From NCBI RefSeq assembly GCF_902477725.1, contig NZ_CABSIF010000005.1, positions 186,001 through 250,000 of the forward strand: 64,000 nucleotides of DNA. The letters run 5' to 3'. Source of the DNA: an uncultured Desulfovibrio sp. (GTDB lineage: Bacteria > Desulfobacterota > Desulfovibrionia > Desulfovibrionales > Desulfovibrionaceae). Under the pieces are notes generated by a model. That model made no database searches, had not been told where the DNA came from, and saw only the letters and a list, made by a program, of their open reading frames with translations. The position numbers and the translations under genes were made by a program. Of this stretch, positions 1 to 10,339 are shown one piece after another. Numbering within the stretch: the first letter of the stretch is position 1; every line of letters starts with the position of its first letter.

Positions 1-2
1 GC

Positions 3-185
3 TTTGAGCTTGATCCGAATGCGATCGCTGCTAACTGTCGTCATTGTGCCTACTCCGTTTGCAAAAACATCCCGCGCGGCCTTTGGGCTACGAGCGCGGG
101 CTCCTTCACAGCATACGCGGGCCATGAAGCATGGCCCGAAGGGCCGACCTCACCCTGGCAAGGAACGGAAAACGGAGCAACGTAA
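3..185 (+). CDS. 3' end of a possible cysteine-containing protein (5' end outside window)
   Basis: The frame beginning at base 3 is open from the left edge to a TAA at 183-185 and gives 60 residues with a plausible protein composition. It contains a cysteine cluster near its start (C-x2-C-x4-C, within NCRHCAYSVCKN) and a Trp/Gly/Pro-rich tail. No family is recognised. It competes with another open frame over the same bases (from base 4), but its residue composition looks more natural. Without the upstream part neither the start nor the product can be judged, so this remains a tentative partial gene. Confidence 0.35.
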   Translation, partial: FELDPNAIAANCRHCAYSVCKNIPRGLWATSAGSFTAYAGHEAWPEGPTSPWQGTENGAT

Positions 186-811
186 GGGGTTGCGCTAATG
201 CGCGCATCACGCCTGAAATTTCAGGAAGAATTCGGAAGATTGGACGCCTGAACGCGCCTGCATCATCCGCGTGATGCTCCCCAGCGTCGCCCAGGCTAAG
301 CCACTCCATAGAAAGAGCGGCCAAGCGGTCCCGCAGGGTCACCAAATGGGGGCTATCCCCCTACCTTACAGCCCCGGGTCACGCGCGGCCTGGGGGCTGC
401 GGTGGGATCCGTCTTTGGGCTGGAACGGCTCGACATTGTCCGGCATTCGGTAACGCCTGCACATGTCAAAACCCTCTACAACCACAATATTGCGGTCACG
501 TTGGGTGCATCAGGATGGACTCAACCCATCCTTCCCTGCCGTCCAGGGAACGCCGATAAAAATTACTTCTTATCGCGTGGAGATTTTTTCTATCCAAGTT
601 CCCCTTGAACGTCAAGCCATTTTTGCAATATTTTTATCACGTCATCCAGGTTATTTGCCGCGCCAATCTTACTTCTTGACGCCTGGCCTCGCAAAAACTA
701 CAAGAGCCGCACCCCTCCGGCAATTTGCCAAGATGACGCTCTTTTGTCGCACACCCTCCATTATTGTGCAGTAAATTGCCATCTTAGGTTCCGATATTTT
801 CAGGAGATCCC
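186..811. other. Intergenic region with no recognisable gene
   Basis: No convincing coding frame is seen on either strand. Short open frames here have poor composition and no ribosome binding site. A weak GC inverted repeat lies around 380-410 and a 6-bp CGATAA/TTATCG repeat at 554-575. The last 200 bases are AT-richer, as expected for the promoter region of the following gene, whose ribosome binding site (AGGAG) sits just before base 812. Decayed mobile DNA is possible but not shown. Confidence 0.4.
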
Positions 812-2176
812 ATGTCCATGATTGATGCCGCTAACAGGGCAAAACTCAATTCATACCAAGATACTGTCATAAATTACATCACAAATGAGAATGGACATAT
901 CCTGGCTGTGAGCGATGACCAGGCTTTTTGCACACAGTTGCGCCTAACCCTGGCCAAAGAGATGGGGCTTACGGCGCAGAGCATTTTTACTGCCATTGCA
1001 GATCCCCGCATGATGCTGCGTGAGCTGCGCGACATTCTGGCCCGGCACCCTGCCCCTCTTATCTTTATGGAGCGCAGTATCGGAGGGCAGGATCTGAGCT
1101 TTCTTGTGAGCCAGATCAAGCAGGCCTTCACAGCGCTTAAAATTATTGTGCTCACAAGCGATGTGCAGCGCGACCGCCTCATGCTGCTCCACGAAGTTGG
1201 GGCAGACAACTTTATCGCCAAGCCTGTTTCTGCCAATACTCTCATTGAAAAAATGGCTTTTACCCTCAGGCCGCAAAGCAAGCTAGGGCAGGTCATTGAC
1301 GTGGCAAAAAAGCTGTTGGCGCAAAAAAAATACGACCTGGCACTGACCGCCTGCCAGAAGGTTTTGCAGCTCAAGCCTGGCAGCGCCGCGGCATTTCTGG
1401 TTATGGGCGATATCTTCCGCGCCACCCAGCAATACGACAAAGCACGTATCTCTTATGAATCAGCCGCAAAATCTGCCGATCTCTACCTCGCCCCGCTTCA
1501 GCGCCTTGCTGAAATGTACGCGGAAATTGGCGATGTGACACAGCAGGTGCGCTATCTCGAAAAGCTGGATTCGATCTCGCCTCTTAACGTGAACCGCAAG
1601 GTCAGCTTGGGTGAGGCCCATCTGGCCAACGGCGATGTGGAAAAGGCCGAGGCCTTTTTTGAAAAAGCAGTGGTGCAGATGAACCGAGAAGCTGCCGACG
1701 GCCTCAGCGCCCTCTCAAGTCGGATTGCCAGTATTTATGGCGAACGTGATCCCGAAAAGGCAGAAAAATTTCTGCGCAGCAGCCTTGAGGCCAAGGGCAA
1801 ACGCCTTGGGCGGGAAGATCTGGCCCTGTTCAACCAGCTTGGCATCAGCCTGCGCAGGCAGGGCCGCTGGCAGGACGCCATCAGTGAGTACAAGCGCGCC
1901 ATCAAGGTCGCCCCTGACGACTCCACGCTCTATTATAATGTAGGCATGGCCTTTGCCGAAGGCGCGGATTTTATCCAGGCCAAGGCAAACCTCGTGAAGG
2001 CTCTGGATCTGGAGCCGGAAATGGTCAAGAGCAACGCCTCCATTGCCTGCAACTTTGGTGCTGTTTTTCTACAGTCGGGCGACCGTGTCCGGGCTGTGCA
2101 GTTTTTTCAGACGGCGCTTACCCTCAAGCCCGATATGAAACTTGCGCTGCAAGGGTTGGAGCGCGCAAAAAAATGA
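812..2176 (+). CDS. Pseudo-receiver domain fused to TPR repeats
   Basis: A 454-residue soluble protein. Residues about 28-150 have the CheY-like receiver pattern: an acidic pair (D35, D36), the conserved Thr of the beta-4 motif (VLTSD) and a Lys in FIAKPVS (K137). The position normally holding the phosphoacceptor Asp is Glu (E87, in LIFMERS), so the domain may be locked in a phospho-like state. Residues about 160-454 are a run of tetratricopeptide repeats with the typical A-x3-A and Y-x2-A spacings, a protein-protein interaction scaffold. The start follows AGGAG with a 7-base spacer. Its partner is not apparent; secA downstream is separated by 376 bp. The receiver-TPR assignment is secure, the cellular role is not. 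Confidence 0.85.
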   Translation: MSMIDAANRAKLNSYQDTVINYITNENGHILAVSDDQAFCTQLRLTLAKEMGLTAQSIFTAIADPRMMLRELRDILARHPAPLIFMERSIGGQDLSFLVSQIKQAFTALKIIVLTSDVQRDRLMLLHEVGADNFIAKPVSANTLIEKMAFTLRPQSKLGQVIDVAKKLLAQKKYDLALTACQKVLQLKPGSAAAFLVMGDIFRATQQYDKARISYESAAKSADLYLAPLQRLAEMYAEIGDVTQQVRYLEKLDSISPLNVNRKVSLGEAHLANGDVEKAEAFFEKAVVQMNREAADGLSALSSRIASIYGERDPEKAEKFLRSSLEAKGKRLGREDLALFNQLGISLRRQGRWQDAISEYKRAIKVAPDDSTLYYNVGMAFAEGADFIQAKANLVKALDLEPEMVKSNASIACNFGAVFLQSGDRVRAVQFFQTALTLKPDMKLALQGLERAKK

Positions 2177-2552
2177 TTCAACAAGGTGGCTGCTGTGCTC
2201 TCATGGGCGCACTGACACCGCTCTGCAGCCTCCTGCCCGATAATATTTTTGCCGCGTTGCATTGCCAACCTCAATGTTATGTCTTATTTTTAAGGGATGC
2301 CGTGCATTGTCCATTTGGGACCAGGCACCGCGCATTCAGTACGTTCCGCAGCGCACCCGAAACAGGTGTTTGCGCAGCATAAGCGACCGGACATGGTGCC
2401 AGACAGATCAGATCGAAAATATTTGTTTGCACCACGTGGATATTGAAAAATCCGCACCGCGAATTGCTTTTCCCGTTACGAACGAAGACAGCAGAGATGC
2501 TTAGGCGGTAAGCGAGCATTTCAAAGTGAAAATGCTCTAGTAAGGAGACTTC
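2177..2552. other. secA upstream region with leader hairpin
   Basis: No gene is supported in this 376-bp gap. Immediately before the secA ribosome binding site there is an inverted repeat, GAGCATTT (2514-2521) and AAATGCTC (2530-2537), forming an 8-bp stem with an 8-base loop. The Shine-Dalgarno AAGGAG (2542-2547) starts five bases after the stem. Such placement could modulate secA translation, but this is inference. Confidence 0.4.
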
Positions 2553-5132
<2,580 letters not shown>

Positions 5133-5170
5133 CCAAGTAATTGCATTAGATCGCTATACCAAGAGACACA

Positions 5171-5197
5171 AAAGGCGGGGACAACCCCGCCTTTTTA
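5171..5197 (+). terminator. Rho-independent terminator after secA
   Basis: A perfect 10-bp stem (AAAGGCGGGG, 5171-5180, with CCCCGCCTTT, 5185-5194) closes an ACAA loop and runs into a T tract. Confidence 0.9.
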
Positions 5198-5270
5198 TGT
5201 TCCATGCTCTGTGCGTACGCAGCAACAATGCTTCAGCGCGCCGATCATGCGGCGCGACAGGCAAAAAGTC

Positions 5271-5594
5271 CTATGCCTGGGATGAAAAAAACTTTGTCCC
5301 TACGCTGCCGATGATGATAAGGGCGATGAAAAACAGCTGGGGCAGCGAAACCTTGTCGCCGAAAAAAAGCGCCCCGCCCAGAACCACGCCCACAGTGCCT
5401 GCGCCTGTCCAGAGGGCATAGGTCATCCCCGCCGGGAGCCCGCGCATGGCCAGTGCCAGCAGGCCCATATTCACGAAGCTCAGCACAATGGGCACTGCCG
5501 CGGCCTGCCAGTTGCCCAGCGTAGAAGCCCACTTGAGGCTGAGCGCCCACAAAATCTCGGTCACCACGGCCAAACTCAATGCAAACCATGCCAT
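5271..5594 (-). CDS. SMR-family exporter, Gdx/SugE subtype (guanidinium)
   Basis: A 107-residue protein with four predicted membrane helices, the size of small multidrug resistance transporters. E13, the proton/substrate-binding glutamate of the family, is present, and the E-x2-W-A-x3-LK pattern (E13, W16, K21) fits the Gdx/SugE guanidinium exporters better than EmrE-type drug pumps. The segment LPAGMTYALWTGAG is the conserved third-helix region. The start at 5594 is chosen because AAGGAGT lies directly upstream; a longer frame to 5693 adds a non-conserved segment. It lies downstream of the Eis-like gene on the same strand, 142 bp apart. No guanidine riboswitch was recognised by eye. Substrate assignment is by family only. 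Confidence 0.85.
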   Translation of the reverse strand: MAWFALSLAVVTEILWALSLKWASTLGNWQAAAVPIVLSFVNMGLLALAMRGLPAGMTYALWTGAGTVGVVLGGALFFGDKVSLPQLFFIALIIIGSVGTKFFSSQA

Positions 5595-5736
5595 ATCCAA
5601 TACTCCTTTGCGTGGGCTCGGATAAAAAGGCACGGCCTGCGGAAACCCAAAAGAACAGAACAATGCATCCACGGAACGGCGTACAACTGCCATCTGTCCA
5701 TAGATGTGTCAACCTGCGAGCCCCTACTCCCGAAAA

Positions 5737-7146
5737 TCAGAAATAATCCGAAAAATACGGCTTGTCCGGCGGGATCAGTGTCTCCAGCGTTTTCAGCAGA
5801 TGATAGTCCATGTCAATGCGGTCATTGTTGTACAGATAGGTGGGGCGCTTGTATCCCATCAGCATCGTTGTGAGCGTTTTGATATCCAGCGAGAGGCGAT
5901 GCCCTGTGCTCCAGGTGTTTACCTTTTCGCAAAAAGTACGCCCGTCACGCCAGCTCACATGGAAGATGCCGTTGTTCCACGGGGCCATGACATCGCTCAC
6001 TTCCAGTTCAAGAGTCAGCTTGGGGTCTTCAAACTGGAAGGAGTACAGTTCGATAAAGCGCTGCACATCCACAATGCGCGCCATGGCGTAGGGCTGAATG
6101 CTCTCGTCAATTTCACTGTCTTCAAACTGAAAGGCAATGGGCTCGCCAGTGTAATTGGCGCCTTCCACCTTGGTTATCATGGAAAAATGGGCGCTGATGT
6201 AGTTCCAGATGCCGTACTTGGCCTCCTGGTTCAGATAGACCATTTCCTTGATACTGAAAACTTCGTTCTCAATGTAGTAGATAACATAGCCCAGGGGCTT
6301 GCCGTCGGCGCTGTAGTACACTGCCGCCATGACGTCGTCCGAATCCCAGCGCCAGTACTCCTCCCACTCCAGCTTGCCGCGAATGAGCGCGCCGTGTTCC
6401 TGAAGCGCAAAATACTTGTAAACGCGGTGCAGGTCTTCGCACTCGATGTCCACGCGCTCGATCTGCCCGTCCACGGGGTGGCGCTTGGGCAACTGGGTGT
6501 CCTTGATGGCAAAGGTCATCTTGTCCGAAACAATTTCCCAGCCGTGCTTGCGGTACAGGGGGATGGAATAGGGGCAGAGGTAGGAAACAATCTGCTGCTG
6601 TGAGCGCATGTATTCAAGGCTTTTGCCAATGAGCGAATGGATCAGCCCGCGCCCCGTATATTCGGGATAGGTAGCGACGCCGGTGATGCCGCCCATTTTG
6701 CAGATTTCGCCCTGGATGTTCACTTCCATCGGGTAGATGACGATCTGCGAGGCAAGATGCCCCTTGTAGAACCAGCCCATGACGTGGGATGCCTCAAATA
6801 TGGGCATCTTGGACTGCTTCATCTCCATGTCGGACCAGCCGATACGGGCCATTTCGGATGTGCTGACCTGAAAGGCGTAGCGCAGCAGGGCCTCAAATTC
6901 TTCAAAATCCTCTTCGCCAAGCTGGCGCAGTTCAAAGGCTTCTGTGCCTACGTCCTTGCCCGAAGGGGCTTCTCTGTGGGGGGCGGCAGTGCCCTGCGCG
7001 GCTGACCCGCGCTCGGGTCGGGCAACAGGAACAAGCGGTGCACCATCGTGTTCGTCAGGGGGCACCCCTGCGCCACGAAAAGGATGCGGCTCAAGCCGTG
7101 GCCCCTCAAGAGGGGGAAGATGTTGCTGTTTATGAAGAATACGCAT
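5737..7146 (-). CDS. Eis-like GNAT N-acetyltransferase
   Basis: About 469 residues. After a poorly conserved, Pro/Glu-rich N-terminal extension of roughly 75 residues, the protein has an acetyltransferase fold: a beta-bulge segment, then a V-x-T-x-P-E-x-T-G-R-G-L type acetyl-CoA loop (GVATYPEYTGRGL), then SYLCPYSIPLYRKHGW, which closely resembles the Eis/YhbS-type family, with a C-terminal sterol-carrier-like half. Eis enzymes acetylate amines such as aminoglycosides or polyamines; the substrate here is unknown. The start at 7146 has GGAAGG seven bases upstream and is preferred to an upstream ATG at 7185. The extension is longer than usual for the family. Confidence 0.75.
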   Translation of the reverse strand: MRILHKQQHLPPLEGPRLEPHPFRGAGVPPDEHDGAPLVPVARPERGSAAQGTAAPHREAPSGKDVGTEAFELRQLGEEDFEEFEALLRYAFQVSTSEMARIGWSDMEMKQSKMPIFEASHVMGWFYKGHLASQIVIYPMEVNIQGEICKMGGITGVATYPEYTGRGLIHSLIGKSLEYMRSQQQIVSYLCPYSIPLYRKHGWEIVSDKMTFAIKDTQLPKRHPVDGQIERVDIECEDLHRVYKYFALQEHGALIRGKLEWEEYWRWDSDDVMAAVYYSADGKPLGYVIYYIENEVFSIKEMVYLNQEAKYGIWNYISAHFSMITKVEGANYTGEPIAFQFEDSEIDESIQPYAMARIVDVQRFIELYSFQFEDPKLTLELEVSDVMAPWNNGIFHVSWRDGRTFCEKVNTWSTGHRLSLDIKTLTTMLMGYKRPTYLYNNDRIDMDYHLLKTLETLIPPDKPYFSDYF

Positions 7147-7247
7147 GCAATGCCTTCCAGATAAGTGTGGAAAACCGCTGTACATCGGGTGACCCGATTG
7201 CGCAAGCGGTTTGACTTGGCCGCCGCAAGCGGGCGATGGGGGGACGG

Positions 7248-8108
7248 TCAGATATGGAGGCCGGCAGCGTCCCGGCGTTCTTTCAAGCCTTCAAGTACAG
7301 CCGAGCTGACGCGCAAGCCCCCGTAGCCCTGGCCCAGACGGATAGTGGGCTTGTTTGATCCGTGATAGTCCGATCCGCCGGAAACGCCAAGGTCAAAACG
7401 CTTGGCCAGGGCCAGGCAGGTGCGCACATCGGCTTCGGAGTGTTCGCTGTGATAGGCCTCAATGGCGCTGAGCCCGTATTCCTTGAGGCGGGCCACCATG
7501 GAGTCCAGCCATCCTGCGGGGGCCTTCCAGAGCAGCGGATGCGCCAGGCATACCGTTGCCCCCATGGAGGCCAGCAACCGAACGCTTTCATCAGGTTCCA
7601 GCACGGTTTTGGGCAGATACGCCTTGCCCCGGCTGCCCAAAAATTCTTTGAAAACCTGCCGGGGATCCTTGGCAAAGCCCTTGTGCAGCATCACAGCAGC
7701 GATGTGTGGTCGCCCCACGCTCTCGCCCTTGGCCGCCGCCAGCACTTCTTCCATGCTGATGTCGTAGCCGAGATCCTGCAACTTTTTTACTATGCCCACA
7801 TTGCGCTCTGCGCGCATTTCGCGCAGCCAGCGTAGTTTTTCCAGCAAAGGCTGGGGATTTTCCGGTAGCCACAGGCCAAGAATGTGCAGTTCGCCCAGTT
7901 CCGTGCCTGTCGAAATTTCGCAACCGCGCACAACCTCAATACCGAGCTCGCGCCCGGTCTGCTGCCCCTCATCAAGGCCAGACAGAGTGTCGTGGTCAGT
8001 GATTGCCACTGCGGCAAGGCCTGCGGCATGTGCCTTGCCCACAAGCTGGGCAGGTGTATCCGTACCGTCAGAAGCGGAGGAATGCGTGTGCAGATCAATG
8101 AATTTCAT
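7248..8108 (-). CDS. PHP-domain phosphoesterase (YciV/RnmA-like)
   Basis: A 286-residue PHP-domain protein. The N-terminal metal motif (H7, H9 in DLHTHSSASDG) and the downstream ITDHDT motif are intact, as are CEIS and a late GSDYHG motif. This arrangement matches YciV-type nucleases/phosphatases acting on 3',5'-bisphosphonucleotides and short RNAs, and less likely histidinol-phosphatase-like relatives. The start at 8108 begins directly with the catalytic strand; an alternative ATG at 8120 would lie only about three bases after the predicted transcription start. The promoter TTGCCC-18-TATAAT lies immediately upstream and the gene is divergent from the trm112-like/yfcE/maf set. Confidence 0.82.
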   Translation of the reverse strand: MKFIDLHTHSSASDGTDTPAQLVGKAHAAGLAAVAITDHDTLSGLDEGQQTGRELGIEVVRGCEISTGTELGELHILGLWLPENPQPLLEKLRWLREMRAERNVGIVKKLQDLGYDISMEEVLAAAKGESVGRPHIAAVMLHKGFAKDPRQVFKEFLGSRGKAYLPKTVLEPDESVRLLASMGATVCLAHPLLWKAPAGWLDSMVARLKEYGLSAIEAYHSEHSEADVRTCLALAKRFDLGVSGGSDYHGSNKPTIRLGQGYGGLRVSSAVLEGLKERRDAAGLHI

Positions 8109-8129
8109 ACTATCTTTCATGGGATAATT

Positions 8130-8159
8130 ATTATACCGCAAAATGACAATATGGGGCAA
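8130..8159 (-). promoter_or_regulatory. Predicted promoter of the PHP gene
   Basis: On the minus strand, TTGCCC (8159-8154) and a perfect TATAAT (8135-8130) are separated by 18 bases. The transcription start would fall near 8123. Confidence 0.6.
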
Positions 8160-8162
8160 GCC

Positions 8163-8191
8163 TTGAACTGGAAGACGCTTGGAGATAGAAT
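8163..8191 (+). promoter_or_regulatory. Predicted promoter of trm112-like/yfcE/maf genes
   Basis: TTGAAC (8163-8168), 17 bases, TAGAAT (8186-8191). It is almost back-to-back with the minus-strand promoter of the PHP gene, so the two transcription units share about 60 bp. Confidence 0.6.
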
Positions 8192-8221
8192 ACCCCCTCA
8201 CGATTAACAGAAGGATTCTTT

Positions 8222-8443
8222 ATGCCTATGGAAACCCGCGAGTTACTGCAAATTCTGGCTTGCCCCAAATGTCTGGGCAACCTTGTGGCGCTGGAAGACA
8301 ACGGTTCAGTCGCCGCCTTTGCCTGCAAGGCCTGCGGCGTGGTCTATCCGGTGCGCGACAATATTCCCATCATGCTTGTGGAAGAAGCTATTCCTCTTGA
8401 AGACTGGAACAGGGAACACCCTGCTGCCAAGGAATGCGCCTGA
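8222..8443 (+). CDS. Trm112-family zinc-ribbon protein
   Basis: A 73-residue protein with C14-x2-C17 (LACPKC) and C35-x2-C38 (FACKAC), the zinc ribbon of the Trm112/YcaR family, followed by the YPVRDNIPIMLVEEA segment typical of bacterial members. Eukaryotic and archaeal Trm112 activates methyltransferases; the bacterial role is not settled. GAAGGA precedes the start. The stop codon overlaps the ATG of the phosphodiesterase gene (ATGA-type junction), indicating translational coupling. Confidence 0.9.
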   Translation: MPMETRELLQILACPKCLGNLVALEDNGSVAAFACKACGVVYPVRDNIPIMLVEEAIPLEDWNREHPAAKECA

Positions 8444-9003
8444 TGCGCCTGCTTGTTGCCTCCGACCTGCACGGGTCTGTTGAAAGTCTGCTTTTTTTGC
8501 TGGAAAAAGCGAGAGAGCTTACCCCTGACGCACTGGTGCTGCTGGGCGATCTGGTTTACCACGGCCCGCGCAATCCCCTGCCGCAGGGCTATGACACCCG
8601 CTCCGTGCTGCAAACCATGCCCGATCTTTCGGCCTTGCCCTGCCCGGTGATGGCAGTGCGCGGCAACTGCGATGCAGAGGTTGATCTGTGCCTTTTGCCC
8701 TTTGCAGTCGCAGAGTCCACCTGGATTGAAGCAGACGGCCTGAGTATTTTTGCCAGCCACGGGCACCACCTGCCCGAGCGCCCTCCCTGCCCCGGCATCA
8801 AGCCCGGAACGGTTCTCTTGCGCGGGCATACCCATGTGCCGCGCGGCGAAACCATTGATGGCCTGCACTTCTGGAACCCCGGTTCCCTTTCCCTGCCCAA
8901 GAGCGGCTCGCCCCGCACCTACGGCCTTATAGAAAACGGCGTCTTTTGCGTGCTGGACATGCAGGGCGGCGAAATATTGCGTCACGCTCCCGCACCGCGC
9001 TAA
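8443..9003 (+). CDS. yfcE: YfcE/MJ0936-type metallophosphodiesterase
   Basis: About 186 residues with all calcineurin-like motifs: D8-x-H10 near the start (ASDLHGS), GDLVYHGP, GNCD, and GHTH. The family hydrolyses phosphodiester bonds using two divalent metals; E. coli YfcE acts on model substrates and its natural substrate is unsettled. The start at 8443 overlaps the preceding stop and has AAGGA nine bases upstream; an in-frame ATG at 8434 would sit directly on that site. It is followed 12 bases later by maf. Confidence 0.88.
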   Translation: MRLLVASDLHGSVESLLFLLEKARELTPDALVLLGDLVYHGPRNPLPQGYDTRSVLQTMPDLSALPCPVMAVRGNCDAEVDLCLLPFAVAESTWIEADGLSIFASHGHHLPERPPCPGIKPGTVLLRGHTHVPRGETIDGLHFWNPGSLSLPKSGSPRTYGLIENGVFCVLDMQGGEILRHAPAPR

Positions 9004-9015
9004 TCAGGCTTTACC

Positions 9016-9786
9016 ATGTCCTACAATATTGCCCCGTGCCCGGCTGCCGCCGATTCGTCCTCATTTTTGCGCCCGCTGTTCCGCATGGCCTCAGGCCTTG
9101 AACTGCTGCTGGCTTCGGCCTCGCCCCGCAGGCGGCAGTTTTTAAACGAATGGGGAATCCCCTTCCGTCTGGCCCTCACCAGTGCTGATGAACCTCGCCC
9201 GGAACTGGGTGAATCCCCGGAGGCGTATACCCGGCGCGCTGCTACTGCCAAGGCCTTGGCATCAGGGCATGCCGTTCGCCAGCAAGGTATCGCCTGTCAG
9301 GACTTGCGGCCGGTGATTCTGGCCGCAGATACCGTAGTGGCTGTGGACGGCGATATTCTTGGCAAGCCGGAAAACCCGGCTCATGCATTGCGCATGCTGG
9401 AGCGCCTCAACGGTCGCGGGCATGAAGTTATCAGCGCAGTGTGCCTGCTGCTGCCTGCCGATGCAGCCTTTAGCCCTGCACAAGCCTCAGGGTCTGCCAG
9501 CACCAATACTTGCCCCAATGTGGACGAATGCTGTGTCGATTCGTTTCGCATGCTGTCATTCAGCGACACCAGCCGTGTTTTCTTCCACTACTGGCCGCAG
9601 CCTTTGCTGCAAGCCTATCTGGATACCGGAGAGCCGCACGACAAAGCGGGCGCATATGCCATTCAGGGGCAAGGAGCGGTACTGGTTGAGCGCGTTGACG
9701 GCTCCTGGAGCACGGTAGTGGGCCTGCCTGTCACCCAGCTTGCCCAGGTCATGCTGGACAGGGGCCTCATGCTGCCCTGCGCCTGA
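9016..9786 (+). CDS. maf: Maf-family nucleoside triphosphate pyrophosphatase
   Basis: A 256-residue Maf protein, a house-cleaning enzyme that hydrolyses non-canonical or pyrimidine NTPs to the monophosphate. Motifs: LASASPRRR (residues about 31-39), ILAADTVV with the catalytic Asp, GKPENPAHALRML, and DKAGAYAIQG near the C-terminus. It is about 55 residues longer than usual: a 23-residue N-terminal extension and a polar cysteine-containing insertion around residues 155-180, between the central strands. A second ATG at 9085 would remove the N-terminal extension but has a weaker ribosome binding site. Confidence 0.88.
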   Translation: MSYNIAPCPAAADSSSFLRPLFRMASGLELLLASASPRRRQFLNEWGIPFRLALTSADEPRPELGESPEAYTRRAATAKALASGHAVRQQGIACQDLRPVILAADTVVAVDGDILGKPENPAHALRMLERLNGRGHEVISAVCLLLPADAAFSPAQASGSASTNTCPNVDECCVDSFRMLSFSDTSRVFFHYWPQPLLQAYLDTGEPHDKAGAYAIQGQGAVLVERVDGSWSTVVGLPVTQLAQVMLDRGLMLPCA

Positions 9787-9803
9787 TAGATACACCCTTT
9801 CCA

Positions 9804-9837
9804 CCATGACACAGCTGCCCCATTGGCTGTGTCATGG
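9804..9837 (+). terminator. Hairpin after maf, possible terminator
   Basis: A perfect 12-bp inverted repeat (CCATGACACAGC at 9804-9815 and its complement at 9826-9837) with a 10-base loop, 17 bases after the maf stop. The following bases are only partly T-rich, so termination strength is uncertain. Confidence 0.6.
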
Positions 9838-10339
9838 CTGTCTTCCCTACCAGAACTGCCTCACAACCAGCCCCCTTGCCCCAAACGAATCCGGAGAACC
9901 TTGTGCCCATAACGTTGTGGGGCCTGCTCCGCGCTGCCAGGTGAGTCACTGCCGCGAAGTCACGCTTGTGGTCGCATCCCGCTTTTTCCACTGCGCACTT
10001 AGTCACCGCAAACTTCGGGGGATAGTTCCCTTTCCCCAGCCTATTCGTTTTGAATGGCGGAGCGCACTTTTTGCCCTTTCCCCAATGGCTCTGAGAAAAA
10101 TAAAAAAAAGTTTGTCGGTAATTGTGAATTATTTCTTCAATTGGTATGGCGTTCCAATCCGCACAGTCTGGTATCCTAGGTTGCCTTTTATGCCATTTTG
10201 TGAAAATATGCACAGGCATGACTGAAAGATCAATCAATTCCGGGCTCTTGACGCCTCTCTAAAATATTTTTAGTGCTGTACCATGGAATCATTTCACCTC
10301 TAGAAATTCTATGCAACACACAGGAGGGAGGATTTAATC
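9838..10339. other. acs upstream region
   Basis: No gene is supported. The 3' half becomes AT-rich and probably holds the acs promoter: TTGACG occurs at 10248-10253, but no good -10 at standard spacing follows. A GG/GC pair resembling a sigma-54 site near 10172-10186 is off by one base. AGGAGGGAGG precedes the acs start. Confidence 0.4.

Noticed and set aside
1..811. CRISPR array, insertion sequence or RNA gene at the left end
   Set aside because: No regular repeats, inverted terminal repeats or tRNA-like fold were found.
5271..5736. Guanidine riboswitch before the Gdx/SugE-like gene
   Set aside because: The 142-bp upstream gap shows no conserved guanidine-I type ACR hairpin pattern by eye; a covariance search would decide.
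10160..10190. Sigma-54 promoter before acs
   Set aside because: The GG and GC elements are 11 rather than 10 bases apart, and flanking bases do not match.
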